Shown here: positions 1 through 8,222 of the stretch, one piece after another
Numbering within the stretch: the first letter of the stretch is position 1
Layout of the letters: each line of letters starts with the position of its first letter
Source: Rhodococcus sp. B7740
Lineage (GTDB): Bacteria; Actinomycetota; Actinomycetes; Mycobacteriales; Mycobacteriaceae
Length of the DNA: 64,000 nt
Assembly (NCBI RefSeq): GCF_000954115.1
Contig: NZ_CP010797.1
Span: 4,092,001 to 4,156,000 of the forward strand
Direction of reading: 5' to 3'
Notes under the pieces: generated by a model
The model's input: only the letters and a program-made list of their open reading frames with translations
The model's database searches: none
What the model was told of the DNA's origin: nothing
Program-made: the position numbers and the translations under genes

Positions 1-123
1 GGCGTCGACGTCGGCGTCGCTGTAGACGGCAACGGTGCGAATCCCCATGCGGCGCAGCGTTCGCGCCACCCGCACGGCGATCTCGCCGCGATTGGCGATC
101 AGAACGGTGTCTATCGTGGTCAT
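1..123 (-). CDS. Acyl-CoA carboxylase biotin carboxylase subunit, N-terminus only
   Basis: Only the first 41 codons lie in the window. They read [20 protein letters not shown] and continue with [18 protein letters not shown], the opening of a biotin carboxylase/ATP-grasp subunit ([11 protein letters not shown] motif). The family carboxylates biotin using ATP and bicarbonate, and in actinobacteria usually also carries the biotin carrier domain at its C-terminus. The start lies 5 nt beyond the stop of the carboxyltransferase gene upstream on the same strand, so the two are surely one operon and one enzyme. The partner resembles 3-methylcrotonyl-CoA carboxylase beta, so this is probably the AccA1/LiuD-type alpha subunit of leucine degradation. 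The rest of the gene lies outside the window. Confidence 0.9.
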   Translation of the reverse strand, partial: MTTIDTVLIANRGEIAVRVARTLRRMGIRTVAVYSDADVDA

Positions 124-128
124 GTCCG

Positions 129-1706
129 TCACATCCTGAAAACGCCGTAGGAGACCGGCTCGAGCGGTGCATTGGCGCACGCTGCGAGGGCCAGTCCGAG
201 TACCTGCCTGGTATCGGCCGGGTCGATGATGCCGTCGTCCCACAGGCGGGCCGTCGAATAGTATGGGTTGCCCTGGCTTTCGTACTGCTCGCGTATCGGA
301 GCCTTGAACGATTCCTGGTCCTCGTCGCTCCACGGTTTTCCCGCCGCGTCGAGTTGTTCGCTGCGCACCGTCGCGAGCACCGACGCCGCCTGCTCGCCGC
401 CCATCACCGAGATTCGCGCGTTGGGCCACATGAACAGGAAGCGCGGTGAATACGCTCTGCCGCACATCGAGTAGTTACCTGCACCGTAGGAACCGCCGAT
501 GACGACGGTGATCTTGGGGACGCGGGCACACGCCACCGCGGTGACCATCTTCGCGCCGTGTTTGGCGATGCCGCCTGCCTCGTAGTCGCGGCCGACCATG
601 AAGCCCGAGATGTTCTGCAGGAAGACGAGCGGGATACTGCGCTTGTCGCACAGTTCGATGAAATGCGCGCCCTTCATGGCAGATTCGGCGAACAGCACAC
701 CGTTGTTGGCGACGATGCCGACGGGATGACCGTGAAGGTGGGCGAACCCGGTGACGAGTGTCTTGCCGTATTCGGCCTTGAACTCGTCGAATTCGCCGCC
801 GTCGACCACCCGGGTGATCACCTCACGCACGTCGTACGGCGTGCGAGGATCGGTGGGGACGACGTCGTAGAGCTCGGTCTGGTCGGCTATCGGGTCACGC
901 GTCGTGACGATGTCCCACGGCCGGGGTGTGCGGGGCCCGAGCGTGGAGACGATGCGGCGGACCCGATGCAATGCGTCTCGGTCGTCCTCGGCGAGGTGGT
1001 CGGTGACGCCGGAAATCTTCGAATGCAGATCACCACCGCCGAGTTCTTCTGCCGTGACGACCTCGCCGGTCGCTGCCTTCACCAGTGGCGGTCCACCGAG
1101 GAAGATGGTGCCCTGGTTCTTGACGATGATGGCCTCGTCGCTCATCGCAGGCACGTAGGCGCCGCCTGCTGTACACGAGCCCATGACGGCGGCGATCTGC
1201 GCAATTCCTTTGGCGCTCATGGTCGCCTGGTTGAAGAAGATGCGGCCGAAGTGATCGCGATCGGGGAACACCTCGTCCTGGCGTGGCAGGAACGCGCCGC
1301 CCGAGTCGACGAGGTAGATGCACGGCAGGGTGTTCTGCAGGGCGATCTCTTGCGCGCGCAGGTGCTTCTTGACCGTCATGGGGTAGTAGGTGCCGCCCTT
1401 GACGGTGGCGTCGTTGGCGACGATCACGCATTCGCGACCGGAAACGCGTCCGATGCCGGCGATCACTCCTGCGCCGGGGCACTCGTCGTCGTAGAGACCG
1501 TTGGCAGCCAGTGGTGCGATCTCCAGGAACGGGCTGCCTGGATCGAGCAGCTCGTCGACGCGGTCGCGGGGGAGCAGTTTGCCGCGCGCGATGTGTCGTT
1601 CCCGAGATTTTTCGCTACCGCCGAGCGCCGCCGCGGCGAGCCGCTCGGCCAGCTCACTGGTGAGCAGCTCGTGATCTGCCCGGTTGGCAGCAATATCGAT
1701 TGCCAT
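129..1706 (-). CDS. accD1: 3-methylcrotonyl-CoA carboxylase-type carboxyltransferase (beta) subunit
   Basis: A 525-residue biotin-dependent acyl-CoA carboxyltransferase that moves the carboxyl group from carboxybiotin to an acyl-CoA. Crotonase-fold CT signatures are visible: an N-terminal half with [16 protein letters not shown], and a C-terminal half with [19 protein letters not shown] followed by [15 protein letters not shown]. This last stretch is typical of 3-methylcrotonyl-CoA carboxylase beta rather than propionyl-CoA carboxylase. I chose the ATG at 1706 because AAGG lies about 10 nt upstream; the in-frame GTG at 1715 lacks a spaced ribosome site. The gene precedes the alpha subunit by 5 nt and diverges from a TetR gene, as in the mycobacterial accD1-accA1 leucine-degradation locus. 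Substrate is inferred from similarity. Confidence 0.88.
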   Translation of the reverse strand: MAIDIAANRADHELLTSELAERLAAAALGGSEKSRERHIARGKLLPRDRVDELLDPGSPFLEIAPLAANGLYDDECPGAGVIAGIGRVSGRECVIVANDATVKGGTYYPMTVKKHLRAQEIALQNTLPCIYLVDSGGAFLPRQDEVFPDRDHFGRIFFNQATMSAKGIAQIAAVMGSCTAGGAYVPAMSDEAIIVKNQGTIFLGGPPLVKAATGEVVTAEELGGGDLHSKISGVTDHLAEDDRDALHRVRRIVSTLGPRTPRPWDIVTTRDPIADQTELYDVVPTDPRTPYDVREVITRVVDGGEFDEFKAEYGKTLVTGFAHLHGHPVGIVANNGVLFAESAMKGAHFIELCDKRSIPLVFLQNISGFMVGRDYEAGGIAKHGAKMVTAVACARVPKITVVIGGSYGAGNYSMCGRAYSPRFLFMWPNARISVMGGEQAASVLATVRSEQLDAAGKPWSDEDQESFKAPIREQYESQGNPYYSTARLWDDGIIDPADTRQVLGLALAACANAPLEPVSYGVFRM

Positions 1707-1751
1707 GAGGTGCACGCCTTAGGGGTTGGACGCCGGTGCCACAGGAGTTCA

Positions 1752-1794
1752 GTTAATGGTTGATAACTGACATCATAGTAAACTACGATTAACC
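1752..1794. promoter_or_regulatory. Candidate TetR operator and divergent promoter region
   Basis: The 114-bp gap between accD1 and the divergent tetR gene is AT-rich compared with its surroundings. It contains the palindrome TAGTAAACTA (arms TAGT/ACTA, 1776-1785), flanked by an imperfect pair GGTTGAT (1758-1764) and ATTAACC (1788-1794). It is a plausible site for the adjacent TetR to control itself and the carboxylase operon. No experimentally known consensus was matched. Confidence 0.4.
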
Positions 1795-1820
1795 GAGAGT
1801 CCAGGGTCGAGGGGGAGTCA

Positions 1821-2423
1821 GTGCAGGAATTGGAGGCGAAGCCCACCACGGTGCGTGAGCAGCGCAAGGCCGAGCGTCGGCAGCAGTTGCTCGATGCCGC
1901 GGCGTCACTGTTCGCCGAACGCGGATTCACCTCGGTGCGCCTCGAGGATCTGGGCGCGGCAGTCGGTGTCAGCGGACCCGCCGTCTACCGTCACTTCCCG
2001 AACAAGGAGGCCGTGCTCGTCGAGCTGATGGTCGGGATCTCGGGGTATCTGCTCGACGGTGGCCGTGCGGTGGTCGATCGTGGTGGGGCTGCCGTGGACG
2101 CGTTGTCCGCGTTGGTCGAGTTCCACCTCGACTTCGCCTTCGACACACCGGCCTTCATCAGAATCCAGGATCGCGACCTGCAGAGTCTGCCCGAGGGCGC
2201 TCGACGCAAGGTACGCCGAATGCAGCGCGAGTACGTCGAACTGTGGGTCGAGGTCCTGTGCACCGTCGACCCGACGTCGAACGAAGCCGACGCGCGCACT
2301 GCGGCACACGGCGTGTTCGGTCTGATCAATTCGACGCCTTACAGCGCGGGACGCAGTCCGTCACGTACTGCCAGGCCCGTCTTGCGAGCAATGGCGCTGA
2401 GGGCGTTGGGGCTTGCTGCCTGA
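1821..2423 (+). CDS. TetR/AcrR family regulator beside the carboxylase operon
   Basis: A 200-residue TetR-type repressor. The N-terminal helix-turn-helix is clear at about residues 10-60 (RRQQLLDAAASLFAERGF, then VSGPAVYRHFPNKEAVL). The C-terminal ligand domain is divergent, as usual for the family. The start is a GTG with GAGGGGGAG just upstream. It is transcribed away from accD1/accA1, matching the mycobacterial arrangement in which a TetR protein sits beside the leucine/isovalerate degradation operon. It probably represses that operon until an acyl-CoA intermediate binds. Both the target and the ligand are inferred from position. Confidence 0.85.
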   Translation: MQELEAKPTTVREQRKAERRQQLLDAAASLFAERGFTSVRLEDLGAAVGVSGPAVYRHFPNKEAVLVELMVGISGYLLDGGRAVVDRGGAAVDALSALVEFHLDFAFDTPAFIRIQDRDLQSLPEGARRKVRRMQREYVELWVEVLCTVDPTSNEADARTAAHGVFGLINSTPYSAGRSPSRTARPVLRAMALRALGLAA

Positions 2424-2438
2424 CGCACCGACCTGAGT

Positions 2439-2492
2439 GTCCACAATGTGCCCACACGATCGCGATCCCGCTTTCGGATGCGAATTGTGGAC
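2439..2492. terminator. Inverted repeat between convergent genes
   Basis: GTCCACAAT (2439-2447) and ATTGTGGAC (2484-2492) form a perfect 9-bp inverted repeat with a 36-nt loop. It fills most of the 80-bp gap between the convergent tetR and DUF3068 genes. Position suggests a bidirectional transcription end. No U-run follows either arm, so this is a structural guess only. Confidence 0.35.
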
Positions 2493-2503
2493 GCCGAGCG
2501 CAC

Positions 2504-3556
2504 CTACACCGACGCGCGCTCGGATTCGTCCGCCTGCTGTGGGGTTGGCTCGGGCGAACGCGCGCGACGGGATCCGATCACTCCGGCGGCGACGGCACCG
2601 ACGAGACAGGCTCCACCGACCGCGTATCCCAGGAGTGGTCCGCGAGAAGTCAACCAGGCCAGGCTGTTCGCAGCGTCGCGTGCGGAGTTCACCTGCTCCA
2701 GGCGACCCGTCTCGTTCAGAGCGAGTGACGCCTTGAAGATGGTGACCTCGGGGACCTTCGGATCTCTTGCGAAGTACTGGTACGGGGTTTCTCTGCCCCA
2801 CACCAGGCTTCCGCTTCTGGGTTCGACGTAGATGTCGCGAACGTTGGAATACCACCGCTTCATCGTGATCGGTTCGTCCCCGTCGCCCAGTCCCCACTTC
2901 GATGCCGGGAGGGTGACCGAGTTGATCGGTGACTGCGTCGTGGTCGACAGGTCGGCTTCGGTCACGATCGATCGGAAGTGATAGATCGCCAGACCTTCCA
3001 TGGTGATCTCCTCGACGAAGTTCGCCTCGAAGCTCGTCCACGCCGTCGAGTCGTAGACCGTGTACGTGATCGGCTGGGTATCGAAGGGGAAGCGATGCTG
3101 TAATCCAGTGCGCGGCAGCGAAATAGCAGGTGAATCGACGGTGGTCTGCAATGATCCCGCCGGCTCGACGGGTAGGCCGGTGCGTCGGTCGCTGGTCACT
3201 CGATCCACCGAGGCGGTCAGCAGGCCTTCATCGCCGTCGCGGTCGGCGCGTCGCACCGTGGCTCCGACCTGGAAGGTGACGCGGTCTGCGTCGGAGGGAT
3301 CCTCCACGGTGATGTACCGCTGGAGAACGAGGGGAACATCGGTTGCGATCGACAAGGGCCCCGGGCCGGCGATCGTCTTCGAGTCGAGGACCTCGCCGCC
3401 CGCTCCGTCTGCCGTGGTGGCCACTGTGGTGGCGGCGATGTCGAGGGGAGTGACCGCCAGACGGTCGTACACGAGGGTGGGCAGCAGAAGCGCAACGACG
3501 ATCGCGAAGGATCCCAGACCTGCGAGCAGGCACATCGCGATTCTCACCCGTGACAT
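2504..3556 (-). CDS. DUF3068 (PorA-family-like) membrane-anchored envelope protein
   Basis: A 350-residue protein with one membrane segment near each end: MCLLAGLGSFAIVVALLLPT at about residues 9-28, and GYAVGGACLVGAVAAGVIG just before a charged tail. Between them lies a large extracytoplasmic domain of about 280 residues. The domain matches the actinobacterial DUF3068 family, which databases often label porin PorA family, as in VLQRYITVEDPSDADR, FPFDTQPITYTVYDSTA and MKRWYSNVRDIYVEPRSG. Its biochemical role is unknown. I chose the ATG at 3556 because GGGGA lies about 9 nt upstream; a longer reading frame exists but lacks a spaced ribosome site and family similarity. It is monocistronic, facing away from the MFS gene. 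Confidence 0.75.
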   Translation of the reverse strand: MSRVRIAMCLLAGLGSFAIVVALLLPTLVYDRLAVTPLDIAATTVATTADGAGGEVLDSKTIAGPGPLSIATDVPLVLQRYITVEDPSDADRVTFQVGATVRRADRDGDEGLLTASVDRVTSDRRTGLPVEPAGSLQTTVDSPAISLPRTGLQHRFPFDTQPITYTVYDSTAWTSFEANFVEEITMEGLAIYHFRSIVTEADLSTTTQSPINSVTLPASKWGLGDGDEPITMKRWYSNVRDIYVEPRSGSLVWGRETPYQYFARDPKVPEVTIFKASLALNETGRLEQVNSARDAANSLAWLTSRGPLLGYAVGGACLVGAVAAGVIGSRRARSPEPTPQQADESERASV

Positions 3557-3742
3557 GAACTTCGTCCCCACTGTTTTCGACTTCGGCCACCTCATCCTGC
3601 CGTGACGAAAGCGTCGAATGTCCGCTTCCGCGTTGTGACCTGTCAGCACGTTCGAGGGAAATGACAGAGACATCAACCGATGTTGAGATTGTGCCCGGCG
3701 GTGCACACTGGTTTCGAACGACGCTGAATCGAGGGACGACGC

Positions 3743-5104
3743 ATGGCGACCGGTATCGATCCAGGCCCAGTGGTCGATCGCGGCAGCCGTTGGCGAACCA
3801 TCGGGACACTGCGGTCCGGGCCCGGGTCTGCTCTTCTTCCCTTCGGCTGGGGACCGGCAATCGTGTTGGTCCTCGTGGCCTTCGTGGACCGGATCGAATT
3901 CAGCCTCGTTGCCGCCGTTCTCCCTCAGCTTCAAGCCGAATGGGGTTTCGGCGACGCGGTGGCGGGATCGCTGCCCAGTGCATCCGCGATCGCCGCGGGC
4001 GTTCTGGCGATACCGGCTGGGTACTTCGCCGATCGTCACGATCGCGGCAGGATCGTGACCTGGGTGGTCGTTCTGTGGTCTCTGGCGACGCTGGGTTCCG
4101 CGCTTGCGCCCACGTTCCTGATCTTCTACCTCGTGCGGGTCGGTCTCGCCGCCGCGGAGGCGGTGGACAACCCGGCGAGCGCGAGCCTGCTTGCCGACTT
4201 CTATCCGCCCGCAACACGATCCACCGCGTTCGGTTGGTGGCGAACCTCGGCGTATCTGGGCGGTGCGGGCATCGTTCTGGGTGGTGTGCTGGCGGACTGG
4301 CTGGGCTGGCGCGGGGCGTTCATGGTCATGACGATCCCGGGACTGCTTGTCGCAGTGCTCGTCTCACGTCTGAAGGAGCCGGAACGCGGATACGCCGACA
4401 GGTTGGCGGCCCGCGCGGACCCGAGCCTGGAGGCTCCCACGCCGTCCGGCCCGCTTGCCGCCCAGCTCCGCCGACTGCTGCCCATCCGAACGCTGTGGTT
4501 CACCGGTGCGGCTCTGACGGTCATGAGCCTGTCGATCGGTGGCCTGACCTTCTGGCTTCCGAGTCTGCTGCAACGCCGGTACGGCCTGTCCGAATCGGCC
4601 GCCGCGACGGCGGGCGGTGGAATGACGCTTGTGGGAATCGTTCTCGGCACGCTCGTCGCGGCGATGGCAACCCGAAGGGCCGTGATCGGGAACAGCCTCG
4701 CCCAGTGGCGAGTAGTGCTGGGTGGTGGCGGAATTCTCCTCGGCAGTGTGTTCATGTCGATTGCGCTCGGCATGAACGCCACGGTGGTGTTCGTCGTACT
4801 TCTCACCGTCTTCGCCTTCTTCTCGGCTTTTGCCCTCCCCACGCTCACCGCATGTGTCGCCGACGTGGTCCCGGCCCGGGATCGGGGTCTGGGATTCGGC
4901 ATGCTTCAGATCGCCGCGACCGCGGGCGGTGCCGTCGGGCCGCTTCTGGTCGGCGTGGTGTCCGACGCGGCCGATTCACTCACCGTCGGCCTGGTACCGC
5001 TGCTATCGCTGTTGGCCGTCGGCGGGATCTTGGCCCTCCTTGCCTACTGGTCCGTCGAACCCGATGCGAGACGCGTCCTGGCCGCGGCCGCGCAGGAAGA
5101 GTAA
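3743..5104 (+). CDS. MFS transporter
   Basis: A 453-residue major facilitator superfamily carrier with about twelve predicted membrane helices. The cytoplasmic loop motif between helices 2 and 3 is present as GYFADRHDRGRIV, and DFYPPATRSTAFGWW resembles the spinster-like/anion symporter branch. A central hydrophilic linker (around residues 215-250) separates the two six-helix halves. The start at ATG 3743 has GAGGGA about 9 nt upstream. Only 27 bp separate its stop from the nickel/cobalt transporter gene, so the two may be co-transcribed. The substrate cannot be read from sequence; organic acids or drugs are possible. Confidence 0.8.
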   Translation: MATGIDPGPVVDRGSRWRTIGTLRSGPGSALLPFGWGPAIVLVLVAFVDRIEFSLVAAVLPQLQAEWGFGDAVAGSLPSASAIAAGVLAIPAGYFADRHDRGRIVTWVVVLWSLATLGSALAPTFLIFYLVRVGLAAAEAVDNPASASLLADFYPPATRSTAFGWWRTSAYLGGAGIVLGGVLADWLGWRGAFMVMTIPGLLVAVLVSRLKEPERGYADRLAARADPSLEAPTPSGPLAAQLRRLLPIRTLWFTGAALTVMSLSIGGLTFWLPSLLQRRYGLSESAAATAGGGMTLVGIVLGTLVAAMATRRAVIGNSLAQWRVVLGGGGILLGSVFMSIALGMNATVVFVVLLTVFAFFSAFALPTLTACVADVVPARDRGLGFGMLQIAATAGGAVGPLLVGVVSDAADSLTVGLVPLLSLLAVGGILALLAYWSVEPDARRVLAAAAQEE

Positions 5105-5131
5105 TTCGTTGTCGTCGGCCACAATGTCTCC

Positions 5132-6256
5132 ATGACGATTGAGCTTTCGCGCGCCGAGGTCGGCCGACGGCAGAGTCGATTCACTCTCGACGAGATTCCC
5201 CGCCTGTTGGCGATGGCCGGCTTCGTAGCCGCTCTGCACGTGATCGGATGGGGGTTGTTCACGCACTACGACTCCATCCCGAGCATCCATGGACTGACCG
5301 GGGCCGACGGCACCCTCGTGTACGCCGGAGCAGGCGTGTTGGCGTACACACTCGGGCTCAGGCACGCCTTCGACGCCGATCACATCGCGGCCATCGACGA
5401 CACCACCCGCTTTCTGCTGCAGAAGGGCAAGCGGCCGTTGGCCGTCGGGCTCTTCTTCTCACTCGGTCATTCGACGGTCGTGTTCGTCTTCGTCGCCGCT
5501 ATCGCCTTCGTCGCGTCCCAGGCCACGGCGTTCCAGGACGCATTCGCCGGAGTCGGCGGCATCATCGGCACGCTCGTGTCCGGAACGTTCCTGTATCTCA
5601 TCGCGGCGTTGAACATCGCCGTGCTCGCGGGAATCGTCGGAGTCTGGCGACGCGCGAAACGAGGTGAGTTCACCGAAGCCGGCCTCGACGAGTTGCTGGC
5701 CAAGCGTGGGCTGATGAATCGACTGTTCCGCGGCCGCTACGACAAGCTGATCAACCACTCGTGGCAGATGTACCCGCTGGGTCTGCTGTTCGGGCTGGGA
5801 TTCGACACCGCCACTCAGGTCGGTCTGCTTGCGATCGCAGGCACGACGGCCATGGCAGGCGGACTTCCGCCGATGGCGATCATCGCGCTGCCGGTTCTGT
5901 TCGCCGCGGGCATGACCACGATGGACACCATCGACGGCATCTTCATGTCCAAGGCGTACGGCTGGGCGTTCGTGACGCCGGTGCGCAAGATCTACTACAA
6001 CATGACGATGACGGGTCTGTCCGTCTTCGTGGCATTGGTGATCGGCACGGTGCAGCTGTTGTCGCTGCTCGCCGAGCAGTTCGAGCTGACCGGCGGCCTG
6101 TGGGACGCGTTGGCCGTCATCGATCTCAATCTGGCCGGCCAACTCGTCGTCGGCACGTTCTTCGTCGTATGGATCGGTGCGGTCGTGTATTACAAGGTGG
6201 CGCGCATCGACGAACGCGGTGGCTTCGCGCACTCGAACGGAATGGAGACCCAGTGA
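5132..6256 (+). CDS. NicT-family nickel/cobalt transporter
   Basis: A 374-residue permease of the NiCoT (HoxN/NixA/NicT) family, which takes up Ni2+ and/or Co2+ for enzymes such as urease, hydrogenase or cobalamin-dependent proteins. The diagnostic helix-II signature RHAFDADHIAAIDDTTR starts at residue 77, and LGHSTVVF follows in helix III. GFDTATQVGLL and AAGMTTMDTIDG are also family motifs. About eight membrane helices are visible, with a charged central loop (residues 170-200). Its stop overlaps the GTG start of the secreted lipase by 4 nt. No urease or hydrogenase gene lies in the window, so the metal's destination is unknown. Confidence 0.92.
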   Translation: MTIELSRAEVGRRQSRFTLDEIPRLLAMAGFVAALHVIGWGLFTHYDSIPSIHGLTGADGTLVYAGAGVLAYTLGLRHAFDADHIAAIDDTTRFLLQKGKRPLAVGLFFSLGHSTVVFVFVAAIAFVASQATAFQDAFAGVGGIIGTLVSGTFLYLIAALNIAVLAGIVGVWRRAKRGEFTEAGLDELLAKRGLMNRLFRGRYDKLINHSWQMYPLGLLFGLGFDTATQVGLLAIAGTTAMAGGLPPMAIIALPVLFAAGMTTMDTIDGIFMSKAYGWAFVTPVRKIYYNMTMTGLSVFVALVIGTVQLLSLLAEQFELTGGLWDALAVIDLNLAGQLVVGTFFVVWIGAVVYYKVARIDERGGFAHSNGMETQ

Positions 6257-7410
6257 CCTCTCGTCGTCGGATAGGTGCTCTCGCAGTTGCCGCGACTGTC
6301 GCGTCGAGCATGGTGACGGCGCTGCTGGCCGCACCTGCTTCCGCCGCACCGGCGATCACTCAGGAGATCGGCGACGTCGTCTCCACTCGTGATCTGCCGC
6401 AGGAACTGTGGGTTCCCGGCGCGGCCTCGGCCGAAGTGCTCACCTACGTCACCACCGACACGTTCGGCGAGAAAGCGCTGAGCACCGGCACCGTCTTCCT
6501 GCCGCCCGGCACGCCGCCCGCGGGTGGTTGGCCGGTAATCTCGTGGGCCCACGGCACATCCGGTCTCGGGGATTCGTGTGCGCCGTCGATGATCGGTCCG
6601 GCGTACGCCGAGCGCGATCTGCCGTACCTGGGAAACTGGCTCGCGCAGGGTTACGCCATCGTGGCCAGCGACTATGCCGGCCTCGGAACACCCGGCTTGC
6701 CGACGTATCTCGACGGTCGAACCACGGCACACAACGTCGTGGACATGGTCAAGGCGGGCCGCAACCACAGCGAGGCCCTGTCGCGATCCTGGGTGGCCGT
6801 CGGCCAATCGCAGGGCGGCGGAGCAGCGATCTACACCGCGCGGTACGCAACGGAATTCGGCGGCCCCGAGCTCGACTACCGAGGGGCGGTCGGCACCGGA
6901 ACTCCCGCGTACATCGAGAAATTGGTCTCGATCGGTGGACCGGGTGTTCCGCCGGTGGAGCTGCCGTCGGGACTGACCGCCTACGTCGCGTACATCGGCG
7001 CATCACTGCGCTACGCGCATCCCGAGCTCGGACTGGACAACATCCTGACCCCGCTCGGAAAGAAGTACGCAGACCTGGCCGAGACGGAGTGCGTATCGGA
7101 CTTCGAGGAACAACTCGACGGTGTGACGATCGGCGACTTCTTCACCGCGCCACTGACGAGCCTGCCCAATTTCACGGCCGTGCTCGACGATTACATGGCG
7201 ATGCCCGAAACAGGATTCGACAAGCCCTTCTTCATGGGAAACGGTCTGCAGGACATCGACGTTCCGTTTCCGACCACCGCGGCCTACGTCGCGCGTCTGA
7301 CCGCCAACGGTCAGCCGGTGACGTTCCGGGCCTACAACACCGACCACAGTGGAGCCCTCGTCCAGTCACAGGCCGACACGATCCCGTTCGTCGCAGGACT
7401 GCTTCGCTAG
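6253..7410 (+). CDS. Secreted lipase/esterase (secretory lipase family)
   Basis: A 385-residue alpha/beta hydrolase with a Sec signal peptide: basic MTSRRR, a hydrophobic core, and a likely cleavage near PASA-AP (about residue 31). The nucleophile motif GQSQGG puts the catalytic serine at about residue 186. SWAHGTSGLGDSCAPS is typical of the secretory lipase (LIP, PF03583) family, which hydrolyses esters outside the cell. The start is GTG at 6253, overlapping the nickel transporter stop (GTGA), so translation is probably coupled even though the functions look unrelated. It converges with an SDR gene; the two stop codons share the four bases CTAG at 7407-7410. Confidence 0.85.
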   Translation: MTSRRRIGALAVAATVASSMVTALLAAPASAAPAITQEIGDVVSTRDLPQELWVPGAASAEVLTYVTTDTFGEKALSTGTVFLPPGTPPAGGWPVISWAHGTSGLGDSCAPSMIGPAYAERDLPYLGNWLAQGYAIVASDYAGLGTPGLPTYLDGRTTAHNVVDMVKAGRNHSEALSRSWVAVGQSQGGGAAIYTARYATEFGGPELDYRGAVGTGTPAYIEKLVSIGGPGVPPVELPSGLTAYVAYIGASLRYAHPELGLDNILTPLGKKYADLAETECVSDFEEQLDGVTIGDFFTAPLTSLPNFTAVLDDYMAMPETGFDKPFFMGNGLQDIDVPFPTTAAYVARLTANGQPVTFRAYNTDHSGALVQSQADTIPFVAGLLR

Positions 7411-8222
7411 CCGACCGGGCGTTTGCCGGGCAATCCGTATGCGCGGGCCGTGAACTTCTCGAGCACGGTGCGTGGTAACAACCGCTTGGCGAGAAACACT
7501 GCGGGCGCATTGCTGCCGACGGCGTAGATAGGGAGGGTCTTCTTGTCCTCGACCGCTCTCAGCACGGTCTTCGCGACCGTCTCGGCCGTGATGCCCTGTG
7601 CCTCCTTGGCGTCGAGCTTCGCGATCACCGTGGTGAAATCGCGTAGGTAGGGCGAATGCGGTCCGCAGTACTTGGTGCGACGGGCGGACAGGCCGGTGGC
7701 GATCGAGCCGGGTTCGACTGTGGTGATGTCGATTCCGTACGGTTCGAGCTCGAACCGTGCCGCCGTGCTGAAGCCCTTGATCGCGGCCTTGGTTGCGGCG
7801 TACGAGGAACGGTAGGCCAGGGGGAAGCTCGCGAGCATCGAGCCGATGTTGACGATTCTGCCGCGGCCGCGCTCACGCATGGCCGGCAATACGGCCTGGG
7901 TCAACTCGATCGCGCCGAACACGTTGAGCTGAAACAGTCGAGTGATCGCCTCGATGGGGAGTTCTTCGAGTGGACCGCACTGGCTTTCGCCTGCGTTGTT
8001 GATCAGCACGTCGATCGGGGAGTCGCCGAGTTCGTCCACGAACGCACGGATCGATTGCGGATCCGTCAGGTCCAGATCGCGGTAGTCGACGCCCGGGATC
8101 GGGGCGGCCACCTTCGAGCTGTCACGGCTGGTGCCGATGACGTGATAGCCGCGGGCGATCAGAGTTTCGGCGACGGCCTCGCCGATTCCCGACGTCGCTC
8201 CGGTGACAAGTGCAGTGTTCAT
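7407..8222 (-). CDS. Short-chain dehydrogenase/reductase
   Basis: A 271-residue classical SDR. It has the cofactor motif TGATSGIG at the N-terminus, NNAG near residue 80, a catalytic serine in NIGSMLAS, and the YxxxK pair in SSYAATKAAIKG. The family reduces or oxidises carbonyl/alcohol groups with NAD(P)H. It is the last gene of the meta-cleavage operon, its start overlapping the stop of the flavin monooxygenase (ATGA). It may oxidise an alcohol intermediate or side-chain carbinol of the aromatic substrate. The substrate is not evident from sequence. Confidence 0.87.
   Translation of the reverse strand: MNTALVTGATSGIGEAVAETLIARGYHVIGTSRDSSKVAAPIPGVDYRDLDLTDPQSIRAFVDELGDSPIDVLINNAGESQCGPLEELPIEAITRLFQLNVFGAIELTQAVLPAMRERGRGRIVNIGSMLASFPLAYRSSYAATKAAIKGFSTAARFELEPYGIDITTVEPGSIATGLSARRTKYCGPHSPYLRDFTTVIAKLDAKEAQGITAETVAKTVLRAVEDKKTLPIYAVGSNAPAVFLAKRLLPRTVLEKFTARAYGLPGKRPVG

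Noticed and set aside
5459..6349. Long open frame opposite the nickel transporter gene
   Set aside because: Low-complexity Arg/His/Asp-rich translation with no domain, antisense to a clear NiCoT gene; a by-product of high GC in the third codon position.
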